Below, one piece after another: positions 24,501 to 32,088 of a DNA stretch of 64,000 nt (position 1 is its first letter; every line of letters starts with the position of its first letter). The position numbers and the translations under genes were made by a program. Origin of the DNA: a virus; the IMG/VR virus record IMGVR_UViG_3300007760_001418, positions 23,821 to 87,820 of that record; one strand, written 5' to 3'. Under the pieces are notes generated by a model. That model was not told where the DNA came from and did no database searches. It saw only the letters and a list, made by a program, of their open reading frames with translations.

Positions 24501-25347
24501 TAACCCAGCCGCTACAATCCATATAACTGAAAATGGTAAATGGAAAGACCACCGGCCACAGTGCCCTACTGAATTCAGTTCCCCTATTGCAGTTGATGGT
24601 CTACAGGAACTGGACTATGGTGCACTAATGGTCACCCTCCCAGATATTTGGGGAGAATTCGGGCTTAATCAGGAAATGACTGATCTCGTTTATAAGCTTG
24701 ATCTAGCTACTAGTATTGCAATTATTGGGCTGGCTGGACAATTACAGGCTAGGCTTGGTAACGACGACGGCGATGATGTACCACCTAAAAAGTCACCGAT
24801 ACCAGTATATACAGACATAGTAAAAATTGATGGTACCCTGGTTAATTCTGGATTTATTACTAATGCAAGATATGAATTGGATACACAATTTAGGCCTGAA
24901 GAGCCACCAGTATGGCCGCCGCTTTGTCCTGATGGCAGCCAGCCACCATGTGATGAACCACATATAGAGTTTGACCCTTCCATACCAGGAATATTTGGGC
25001 AAGAAGAATTTGATAATACAGTTATGGTTGATACAACTGACATTCTTATTAAGGCCCAAGCCGATGCAAATGGCAAGGTGCTAGAATTGATACTGCCTTC
25101 TGGTATTAATTCCGTAGATGCTACAGGGGCACTGGTAAAAGAAATGTCTTATCCTGGTCTGGGAAGAGTAATACAGATAAAGGATTTCGGTGGTGAGGCT
25201 GGAACCAAGGATGGATTTGATATAAAGATTATCCCACAAGACGGTGAGTTAATCGATGGCCTTGTAGAAACAGTGCTAAACCAACCCTACTCAAGCATAA
25301 CGCTAATAGGAAATGGCCGAGATGGTTGGTCAGTGGGGGGCAGATAA
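21595..25347 (+). CDS. Large tail-fibre/adhesin protein
   Basis: This 1250-residue protein has an N-terminal attachment-like helix (NETRLQIVLKKLVGRATTVA), a Gly-rich repeat block in the middle (GDIELLAGKN, GNINMLSGDG, GDINIIAGGSGG, GDISIFAGVG, GNIAIAGG, GDVYIDGG) that should form a regular beta structure of short turns, and a shaft motif GLGVGQPNPAATIHITENG near residue 965. Around residues 396-505 it contains a module (YRSLQTGDGIGAW, SGEVPQFTIYD, CWPAEVCGAPC) that recurs twice in the gene at 60885. The C-terminal end is again beta-rich. It probably binds the host surface. Confidence 0.75.
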   Translation: MANMLNETRLQIVLKKLVGRATTVAKSDEGYLNEKYPTNITTSATTSFAEALPNVPLRPGPTNGTAGIQGTPGTITNSAGAECNDGGPGIMYTDGVVECVQLDFIPIDTSVYPGPDGSNLQYHAYKARLPSDYDTDSNNPRAGTTGWNGEDYLYETQGRVQCIPPIFGYDDPTGGVYAPGDGTDKRIYQINVEHASGPIENADLRNWYFDYYNGIFFQERSYEDDAGNVLPEPTTGEVLLYIGDFVDEALQVAMEMPAADSDWWEAGTSGPFDTHLITTSSVAIGTGHTGITAYDTGKDTFFFVGGTAGSRAEWLAGTGGAPGVAHFGGDLALSGNLAAGSTATVSPNVLVAPFAEDEPQFAHIMTGSYIDIGNFIEGGVSGGYACPADPTFGGVIASTELCYYIFDNVEVPDEINGGYRSLQTGDGIGAWLIDSTGAQLYCGYHDGTSTPFGSLPTETIVVHGYDSNTPGTNEYFVSGEVPQFTIYDNVGGKCWPAEVCGAPCGLTAAGGFAANTSNSHTTLRGTGVGYDEAGFVAIRQICQLENQLRFSDNSVGIFTGGEEPGLLNGAFVRVIEARDGSAGDIELLAGKNKINTPPDHLGGTSTNRAGNINMLSGDGVWEGGDINIIAGGSGGTWTLEGSETPAREGGPFGGDISIFAGVGAYAGNIAIAGGKCNGYSSSNPNYFGGEVTQKRSGDVYIDGGNTESGESKFRASVLINTVKDPGEGPNFGPNGEGWCNSRFAEWTTNQIDVAGNDVTFVCNQKATRLAAMMAPSTSLNKILTACDYQNNVAPGGSWSDEALEGPFRIRYSYAGAGSQYPTPTGWSLPPANDLCWLIEWGMITVTTTVPAGEQWELRITKFDQGYGGVTGDTTIKGLADALFDIAQLNNPGLPNPKWRISVYGSPTTQYVPPPLVIPISLTFDPSIGSNNTAGTSLDSGENGFRVSSFPDPADELYTDSRRGLGVGQPNPAATIHITENGKWKDHRPQCPTEFSSPIAVDGLQELDYGALMVTLPDIWGEFGLNQEMTDLVYKLDLATSIAIIGLAGQLQARLGNDDGDDVPPKKSPIPVYTDIVKIDGTLVNSGFITNARYELDTQFRPEEPPVWPPLCPDGSQPPCDEPHIEFDPSIPGIFGQEEFDNTVMVDTTDILIKAQADANGKVLELILPSGINSVDATGALVKEMSYPGLGRVIQIKDFGGEAGTKDGFDIKIIPQDGELIDGLVETVLNQPYSSITLIGNGRDGWSVGGR
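22780..23109 (+). repeat. Adhesin module shared with the gene at 60885
   Basis: This stretch encodes about 110 residues with the order C-Y-Y-I-F, PDEINGGYRS, GDGIGAW, GEVPQFTIYD and CWPAEVCGAPC. The gene at 60885 has the same order at 63350-63705 and, cut by the edge, from 63747. It resembles GDxIGAF...PxFxIYD modules that I recall from secreted proteins of marine Bacteroidetes; that resemblance is from memory. Confidence 0.55.
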
Positions 25348-25380
25348 TGACAACAATTATTTCTTATCGGAGATTAACTA

Positions 25381-28300
25381 ATGGCGTCTTATAGATGGTA
25401 TGACGGGCAACGTATATACGATACGTTAGATGACTTGAAAGAAATAAAGACCCAGGAGGCTCCTCCATTTAAGGGTACTATTGCTATTGTTACAAGTCCT
25501 GGATATAATTGTCCCGTTTCGAGTAACTGGGAATTATTTGATCGTGGATTTCAAAGCAAAAGAATAGAGGAAGCCCAGGGTGGTGGAGCCAGCGTTGAAG
25601 CTAATCTATGTGATCAAATTAAAGCATGGGATTATGAAAAAATCCTACAAGAAATTTTTAGACAAGAGGAAACTAGCTCTCTAGGGTTTGGGGGATATGA
25701 GGAATCAGATCCGGGCGCCGGCGGAAAAACCAGGTCCATGGCCATGGAAAATTGGGCTGCCCAACCATCTGAGAAACAAATAAGGGCTGTATATTCAAAG
25801 CACTTGGAATATATGGATGGCGACAGAACATGGTCACCTACACTATTCGATATAAAATATATTATTGCACCTATGATGATGCGGTCACTTGGCAAGGAAG
25901 ATGAAGATCTAGATTTAAGCGATCTCTATAAAAAGCTAATTGAGAGCCTGCTAAAGTCGACATACTCAGAGGTAGGTGAAAGATATGATTGCCTAAATGC
26001 CGCTCTAGACAGTGGCAGGTTCACAGCAATGCAAAGCTTTAGGGATGGTTTTATTACGAAGTCCGTTGAAGTTCAGGCCGGGGGATGGGTTGATTATGCC
26101 ATGTACACCCAAGGTGCACAACAAACTTCAGAGAATGGATATTATGGTAATGCTGAGTCACAAGCTTTCCAGGCTGAAGCAACATATGGCCAGGTGGCCT
26201 CACAAACTTCCGAGGATGATTGGAAAAACCAGGCCCAGCAAGCACAACAGGATTCTGCACCTCAAACTAAAATTGAAGAGCAACAGCTAGGTCCAATCAT
26301 AAGTTGCCTATCGGCTGGTGGTGAAGTTTTACTGCCTTGGGTTATGGATACGGAGGGGAAGGGTCAACCTATCGGATGGGTTGTTAATCCAGAAATTCCT
26401 GGTGCTATGGGAATTGATAGACCATTGGGGGAAGGCACTGTCCACCCCATGGGTCGGGAAACCACCTACATTTTTACTAGCCGTATTAATGTTGATCCGA
26501 TGTTATTTCCAATCCCGGATGAGCTTAACCGATACCTAAAGACAGAAGAAAAGGTACAAGGACCGGTTGCAATAAGCTATGCATATATCCAAGGGCAATG
26601 GGCACTGTATTCTGACCGTGATCCTAAAAGTAAGGGATTAGTACTAGATAAGCCAGAAGAAAACCAACAAGATGATCTAACATTAGAGTATTCTGTTGAT
26701 GGCAATGACTGGATCGAAGTTATTAATCATCCCGCTGATGATAATGAGCAGCCCGCGGTTCGCATGCGGAGAGGTGAAAATCCCTGGCGTGTACATGGGG
26801 TGGTCATTGACTCAGACGAAGAATTCTATATAAGGTTTGTACAAAAAAGCTTTAATAGAGGAAGCCACCGGGTATCTGATGAGTGGTCAATTGATGATGT
26901 TATTGTATGCGGCCTCGGCGGTGATGGTGAGTCCGCGGAAGTAAAGCAGGGTGAACCAAGATCAGGTGAAGGAACAAAGGAAGATTGTCTAGAGTATTGT
27001 GGACCAGGTACCGGTATTGGTGTCTATGTTTGGATTCCAACCATGCGACTCGAGGATGCCTGGATAGAGTTGCAGGGTGGCTCATGTCATGATGTATCAT
27101 TTAGTGAAGAACAAGAAGATGCAATCGGAATTGGTAGATTTGTCGTTCGACCGAATGATAGACAGGGTGGCACTACAAATAATCCTGAGAGTAATGGCGG
27201 GCCGGGAGACACCGGCCGGTGGGTAAGTGTAATCCCATCAGCATTATGGAAAAGACTATTAGGTCCAGAGCGACTCGAAACACATGTAATGTCACACCAA
27301 GATTGTCTTGCTGTATGTGATGGACCCCCTATTTCCAATAGTGCGGGTGGTGAGTATTATGGTGAGAAAGCGTTTGATACATTTGATGGATTTGATACAC
27401 TTTTACTTAAGCCTACCCCTCTCCGTCATGATGGATATGGGATATATGGTGGTGTCTGGTTACCAAAATTAGGAAATGAGGGCGATGAAGTAGAGATTCA
27501 TGTGACCGCAGCAATAAATGCTTGGGGGGCAGGGGTTTATGAATTTGAAACCGACACAACACCGGCTGTTGTTATTATGGTTCTTGACAGTTATGATTCC
27601 AACGGTGATGGGATCCCAGACGGTGATGGGTGGAATGGAACCGTATTACGGTTAAAGAATGTTGAGACAAATGAATTAGTAGATGGTGAGATTACTCTGC
27701 TGGATGGTGCCACCGGCGAAATTATGTTTACGTCTTTACAACCGGAGACTAAGTATCGGCTTTGGTGCCAAGAAGAAGGGAACTGGTCCTATGAAATAGG
27801 GATGGAAATTAAGGATCAAGATTCTGGAAGTGTATTACTCAATATTCCATTTGGTAGTATTACTGAAGCTGATCTGGCACCCGGTCATGATGTTAATAAT
27901 TCTGGTGGTAATGGTGGTGGCAATGACGGGCCACCTGAAATAACTGGGGAAGGACTCACTTTAAGAGTTTATTGTGGCACTGGTATTGAAGCCTATAGTA
28001 ACACAGAGGTAATGATCCAGAACTCAGAATTACTGGGTGAAGTTGAAGCCGATATGACAGGGATTGTAATCCCTGCAGGGCAGACTAAAGAACTGGGATT
28101 GAATCTTAAACTTAAAGCAATTCCTTGGGATTACCCAGAAGGCATGCCACCTGAAGCTATTGAGCAGTGTGACAGTCTTTGGAAGCAAATAGAAGATGCA
28201 AAGGCACAATGTCAGGCGACCGAGGCTTTATTAGCGGAGTTATACGTTACATATCATGAAAACGACTGTAATGGTGAGGGTGACCCAGAACTTTGTGCAC

Positions 28301-31300
28301 AAATACAAGGACAGATTACAGAAGCCCAAGCTGAGCTAGAGGGTCTAAATGAGCATATATCACAATTAACATATGGGTATAGCAATAGTTGCCAACAGGA
28401 TGGTGGATGGACAGCAAGAGAATCAACAATTACAGGTTCAAGAGCACTAAGGGGTATAATACCGGTTAGCCCTTACCCTACGAGGCTAGGGCCGGCAAAT
28501 GATAAGTGGCATTGTTTTAGAAATAGCCAGCACTTAAGTAATTGGTTTTCTTCAGCACATGTGACGAATCCAGGCGGGGATGGTTGGGCTTGTGATAAGT
28601 CAATCTTTGTGACATGGCAATGGGGCACCAGCGGGGACAATATGGGCTGGCAACCCAATCCAGATGCAGGGTATAATATTGCCTTGACCCAATTTAACAT
28701 GAATGTCCAGGTACCGGTATGTAGTGAACAATTACTGGATAGTGGTAAAGAATGCAATCCAATGGGTTGTACAGATCAAGATGCATGTAACTATAATGAG
28801 AATGCAACAATAGATGATGGCAGTTGCATGTTTGAAGATTGTTTCGGGGAATGCGGTGGAGATGCTGTTGACTTAGGTTGCGGTTGCGGAGAGCCTGCTC
28901 CCACGTATGTCTGCGATAATTCATCTGAGCTAGTTTGTGAAGAATGTGATTGTCCACCGCCCACAGCTTTTAATCATTCTGCCGGTATGAATGAAGATGA
29001 ATCATACACGGCTACAATTACAGGTAGCGGGCATAATGCAGGCTGGACGGTCAGCAGTTACCCTACAAGTGGAAGCGTTACACTCGATTCGGATACTGGC
29101 GAGTTCACCTACGTACCTAACGAGGAGTTCTCTGGAAATGATAGCTTCGTCGCTAAGATTACAGACAGTTGTGGAAGAACTGCATATGCAGATGTTAACA
29201 TTATTGTTACCCCAGTAAATGATCCGCCTATTGCAATTATCGGACATGACATGGAAGATGGTGATGGTGGTGGTGGCAGCAATAATATCACTATAACAAA
29301 TATAGAGGCAGTGAACTTAGAACTGAATGCGTCGGCCTCATATGATGTCGATAATTCTCCAGGAGATCTAACATATCGTTGGACGTCAGCAATAGCACCT
29401 GGTAGTTCATGTACTAGTGATGATACTTGCCAAGAAGGGTATTATTGTGATATGGGGACATGTCAACCCATAGTACTTTCGGAAGGAATTACATTTAAGC
29501 CATGGAGCTCCGTCGACGCGTCCCAAATTGGACCGGGATCCTATACATACTTCTTAGTTGCTTCTGACCCCCAGACAGATTCTGCAGCAGATAGCATTAC
29601 AATTATCGTACTACCAAATTTGGGTTGTACAGAGACGTCGGCATGCAACTATAATGAGAATGCCAATGTTGATGACGGCACCTGCGAGTTCGCTGGTGAA
29701 TGCTATGATTGCTTTGGGAATTGCATATGCGAAGAAGATTGCTTTGGAGAATGTGGCGGGGCCGCTGTAGAAGATGATTGCGGCGAGTGCAACGGAGATA
29801 ATAGCACATGTTCCGGCTGTACAGACGATACAGCATGTAATTATGACCCTAGTGCAACCATTGATGATGGCAGTTGCCAATATGCAGATTGGGAATGCTG
29901 GGACGGAAGCTTCGTTTGTGAAGAAACATTATGTCCACCCGCGGTATTTTGTTTAGGCGCAGAGTGGGATGCAGAACAAGGGCAAGAAGGTGCACTTGGC
30001 CTAACATTCAAATGGCCAGAAGAGCCTGAAATCGTCGGATTCCAGATCGGACTTGACGCCGGCGCCGGCTTTAACTTAAGAAATGTATTTGGTGGAGCAG
30101 CAGGAGAAGCTGGTTTCAATATATCTCACTCTGGTGGCGGAACTATAGTTGCATTTTCAAATGCAGGGTCATCAATCCGTGGAAGTGATTGTAACGGCAC
30201 ACCTCTAATCTATCTTGATTTTATAGGGGAACTAGGGCCAAACTTTGTTAATAATGTATATGTACAATTCCTTGTAAGTGACCCACTGTTTATTGTCAAT
30301 TACCAGGATAATACAAACGGTGGTGTTGTACAACTCGACCTTGGGTGTTGTGAGAATGATCGGGCAACGAATGACCCACGAAAATCTGGTTGTGATAATG
30401 TTAAAGGATCTGGAACAACATACGATGACTGCGGCATATGCCGAGACCTTAAAGATCCGGATTGGAATTCCACGTGCCTCGACTGTAATGACGTCCCGGG
30501 TGGTACCGCAGAAATAGATGATTGCGGCGACTGTTGGGAAAATGGGCGCGAGAATGCTAATTGGAATAGTAAAGATGAAGGCTGTGGTTGTGGCAACGGT
30601 GCGAAGATAGCTAGCGGTAAGAATAAAGGTTGTTGTCCGGATGAAGCTGTCAACAATGTTGGTTGTGGTTGCGATGAGTCCGGTAATGCAATCAGTAAGA
30701 AGCAAAACGGTTGTTGCCCAGGTGTGGCCAAGGGAGATTGTGATTGTGATGAATCTGGCCAGAGGGTCGACGTCGATGCAGACAATTGTTGCCCAGATGG
30801 AAAAGGACCGGATGGTGAAGAAAAAGACTGCGCCGATGAATGTGGTGGCCCAAAGAAATCAGATGAATGTAATGACTGCGAAGATCCCGCTAGCAATGAT
30901 TGGGTATCGGTATCCACAAACTTTAGCTTAGGTGCACCATGTGATTGTGATCCGGTAGTAAATTGGGATGAATGTGAAAACTGCCCAAGCGATGACAACT
31001 ATCAAGCACCAAAGGCTTATCCTGCAATTAACCCAACTGATGGGCCTTGTTGCCCGGGTGATCCAGGATATGGAAATCTTAAGCCTCAAAAACAAGAAAA
31101 CATTGGTAAACCATGTAACTGTGCCGGCGACGTATGGGACTGCAGGGGCATATGTGGCGGTGGTGCTATCGATGAAGGGTGTGGATGTGGCAATGGTCCG
31201 GTAAATGCTGAAACAGGATGTTGTGACAAGGGTCCAAGGAAGAATAAAGGGCCGAATGGCGAAGCCCCCGATTGTGCAGGTAAATGTGGCGGCTCAGCTA

Positions 31301-31869
31301 CTGAAGATGATTGCAGTAATTGTAGTGACATCAGTGAAGGTGACGATGGTTGGAATGATTGTTGGGACTGTGAAGGTACAGCACATGGCACCGCTACTGA
31401 CGAAGGTTGTGGTTGCGGCAACGGGCCGGTAAATGCTGAAACAGGCTGTTGCGATAAAGGACCGAATAAGGGCAAAGGCCCGAACGGTGAGAAGGCAGAC
31501 TGTACAGGCAAATGTGGCGGCACCACAGAGCCGGATTGCAATGATGATTGTGGTGGATCAGCCTTTATCGACGATTGTGACGAATGTGTTGGCGGGAAAA
31601 CGGGCAAATTAGCAAATTGGAAACATGGTGACTGTGGTACATGTGACGGTGCCAACGTCGATCAAGATGGCTGCTGCCCGAATGGCAAGACACCGGAAGG
31701 CGACCCATGTCCAGATCCAGACCTAGTCACTAGTGACCCATGTGATAACGTCGTTTGTATGCATCCAAAATATTGTGTTGACGGTCAATGTGTACAAGAT
31801 GGCGGTGATGATGGCCATGGCCTCCCCGGGGATACCGATGGGTGGAGTGGCGTTGAAAGCTTGCCCTAG
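25381..31869 (+). CDS. Giant cysteine-rich multidomain adhesin
   Basis: This 2162-residue protein is the largest in the window. From the N-terminus: a helical/Gln-rich region (QAQQAQQD), a beta domain with LTLEYSVDGNDWIEV...EWSIDDVIVCG (about 431-512) like the reelin/MAM type, a Cys-Gly block, a possible coiled coil (SLWKQIEDAKAQCQATEALL, about 930-985), three GCTDxxACNYNxxAxxDDGxC modules (from about 1130, 1416 and 1480), and a cadherin-like domain (about 1201-1285) ending PVNDPPIAIIG. A Cys-knot C-SDDTCQEGYYCDMGTC follows. The last 500 residues hold dozens of cysteines in GCGCGNG, GCCPxG and CGGS/T repeats and an EGF-like NVVCMHPKYCVDGQC. Such folds need disulfides, which form outside the cytoplasm, so it probably matures after lysis or on release. 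It is likely the main receptor-binding fibre. Confidence 0.75.
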   Translation: MASYRWYDGQRIYDTLDDLKEIKTQEAPPFKGTIAIVTSPGYNCPVSSNWELFDRGFQSKRIEEAQGGGASVEANLCDQIKAWDYEKILQEIFRQEETSSLGFGGYEESDPGAGGKTRSMAMENWAAQPSEKQIRAVYSKHLEYMDGDRTWSPTLFDIKYIIAPMMMRSLGKEDEDLDLSDLYKKLIESLLKSTYSEVGERYDCLNAALDSGRFTAMQSFRDGFITKSVEVQAGGWVDYAMYTQGAQQTSENGYYGNAESQAFQAEATYGQVASQTSEDDWKNQAQQAQQDSAPQTKIEEQQLGPIISCLSAGGEVLLPWVMDTEGKGQPIGWVVNPEIPGAMGIDRPLGEGTVHPMGRETTYIFTSRINVDPMLFPIPDELNRYLKTEEKVQGPVAISYAYIQGQWALYSDRDPKSKGLVLDKPEENQQDDLTLEYSVDGNDWIEVINHPADDNEQPAVRMRRGENPWRVHGVVIDSDEEFYIRFVQKSFNRGSHRVSDEWSIDDVIVCGLGGDGESAEVKQGEPRSGEGTKEDCLEYCGPGTGIGVYVWIPTMRLEDAWIELQGGSCHDVSFSEEQEDAIGIGRFVVRPNDRQGGTTNNPESNGGPGDTGRWVSVIPSALWKRLLGPERLETHVMSHQDCLAVCDGPPISNSAGGEYYGEKAFDTFDGFDTLLLKPTPLRHDGYGIYGGVWLPKLGNEGDEVEIHVTAAINAWGAGVYEFETDTTPAVVIMVLDSYDSNGDGIPDGDGWNGTVLRLKNVETNELVDGEITLLDGATGEIMFTSLQPETKYRLWCQEEGNWSYEIGMEIKDQDSGSVLLNIPFGSITEADLAPGHDVNNSGGNGGGNDGPPEITGEGLTLRVYCGTGIEAYSNTEVMIQNSELLGEVEADMTGIVIPAGQTKELGLNLKLKAIPWDYPEGMPPEAIEQCDSLWKQIEDAKAQCQATEALLAELYVTYHENDCNGEGDPELCAQIQGQITEAQAELEGLNEHISQLTYGYSNSCQQDGGWTARESTITGSRALRGIIPVSPYPTRLGPANDKWHCFRNSQHLSNWFSSAHVTNPGGDGWACDKSIFVTWQWGTSGDNMGWQPNPDAGYNIALTQFNMNVQVPVCSEQLLDSGKECNPMGCTDQDACNYNENATIDDGSCMFEDCFGECGGDAVDLGCGCGEPAPTYVCDNSSELVCEECDCPPPTAFNHSAGMNEDESYTATITGSGHNAGWTVSSYPTSGSVTLDSDTGEFTYVPNEEFSGNDSFVAKITDSCGRTAYADVNIIVTPVNDPPIAIIGHDMEDGDGGGGSNNITITNIEAVNLELNASASYDVDNSPGDLTYRWTSAIAPGSSCTSDDTCQEGYYCDMGTCQPIVLSEGITFKPWSSVDASQIGPGSYTYFLVASDPQTDSAADSITIIVLPNLGCTETSACNYNENANVDDGTCEFAGECYDCFGNCICEEDCFGECGGAAVEDDCGECNGDNSTCSGCTDDTACNYDPSATIDDGSCQYADWECWDGSFVCEETLCPPAVFCLGAEWDAEQGQEGALGLTFKWPEEPEIVGFQIGLDAGAGFNLRNVFGGAAGEAGFNISHSGGGTIVAFSNAGSSIRGSDCNGTPLIYLDFIGELGPNFVNNVYVQFLVSDPLFIVNYQDNTNGGVVQLDLGCCENDRATNDPRKSGCDNVKGSGTTYDDCGICRDLKDPDWNSTCLDCNDVPGGTAEIDDCGDCWENGRENANWNSKDEGCGCGNGAKIASGKNKGCCPDEAVNNVGCGCDESGNAISKKQNGCCPGVAKGDCDCDESGQRVDVDADNCCPDGKGPDGEEKDCADECGGPKKSDECNDCEDPASNDWVSVSTNFSLGAPCDCDPVVNWDECENCPSDDNYQAPKAYPAINPTDGPCCPGDPGYGNLKPQKQENIGKPCNCAGDVWDCRGICGGGAIDEGCGCGNGPVNAETGCCDKGPRKNKGPNGEAPDCAGKCGGSATEDDCSNCSDISEGDDGWNDCWDCEGTAHGTATDEGCGCGNGPVNAETGCCDKGPNKGKGPNGEKADCTGKCGGTTEPDCNDDCGGSAFIDDCDECVGGKTGKLANWKHGDCGTCDGANVDQDGCCPNGKTPEGDPCPDPDLVTSDPCDNVVCMHPKYCVDGQCVQDGGDDGHGLPGDTDGWSGVESLP
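28768..29877 (+). repeat. Three CTDxxACNYN Ca/Cys modules
   Basis: Copies lie at 28768-28827, 29626-29685 and 29818-29877. Each encodes 20 residues of the form CTDxxACNYxxxAxxDDGxC with identical spacing. The first and third both end IDDGSC, while the second reads VDDGTC. Codon choices differ between copies, so they are old duplications. The motif is common in surface proteins of marine bacteria, where the Asp-rich loop is thought to bind calcium. Confidence 0.75.
31171..31520 (+). repeat. Duplicated 76-residue cysteine-rich unit
   Basis: The segments 31171-31292 and 31399-31520 encode nearly the same protein, DEGCGCGNGPVNAETGCCDK followed by GP...KGPNGE...DC-GKCGG. The spacing of 228 bp gives a 76-residue period. 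The DNA differs mostly at third codon positions, so the protein is under selection. Confidence 0.75.
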
Positions 31870-32088
31870 ACTTCGGCTAATTAGTATACTGGTTCAACAC
31901 TGTATTAGAAATAAAGAAAAATAAGAATAAAGAATAACTGATTACTGATTAGCTGTATTCTGTATCTGATATATAGATCTACTATGGCTCATGAGAATGT
32001 ATAATCAACTATACAAACTTTTTTTCCTGGGTACCTTATCATAGAATGAATAAGTTGTGCCAAAGGGTACTACCCAGGAGAAATAATT
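31870..32088 (+). promoter_or_regulatory. Intergenic region with a hairpin over the ribosome site
   Basis: This 219-bp gap holds no gene I can support. TATAAT occurs at 32000-32005 without a clear -35 box. CCTGGGTA (32026-32033) pairs perfectly with TACCCAGG (32071-32078); an inner stem CCTT/AAGG (32034-32037 with 32063-32066) extends it. The right arm covers AGGAG (32076-32080), the ribosome site of the glycosyltransferase gene, so the hairpin could switch its translation. A seven-T run precedes the left arm. Confidence 0.45.

Noticed and set aside
30300-30998. Minus-strand 232-codon frame opposite the adhesin gene
   Set aside because: Ser/Gln/Pro-rich translation mirrors the Cys/Gly codons of the true gene; no ribosome site or family match.
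31171-31520. Possible CRISPR-like direct repeat
   Set aside because: The repeats are in frame, encode a protein unit, and differ at third codon positions; no spacer structure.
31086-31655. Minus-strand 189-codon frame with repeated SQPQPSS-like text
   Set aside because: It is the antisense image of the cysteine-rich repeat, not a gene.
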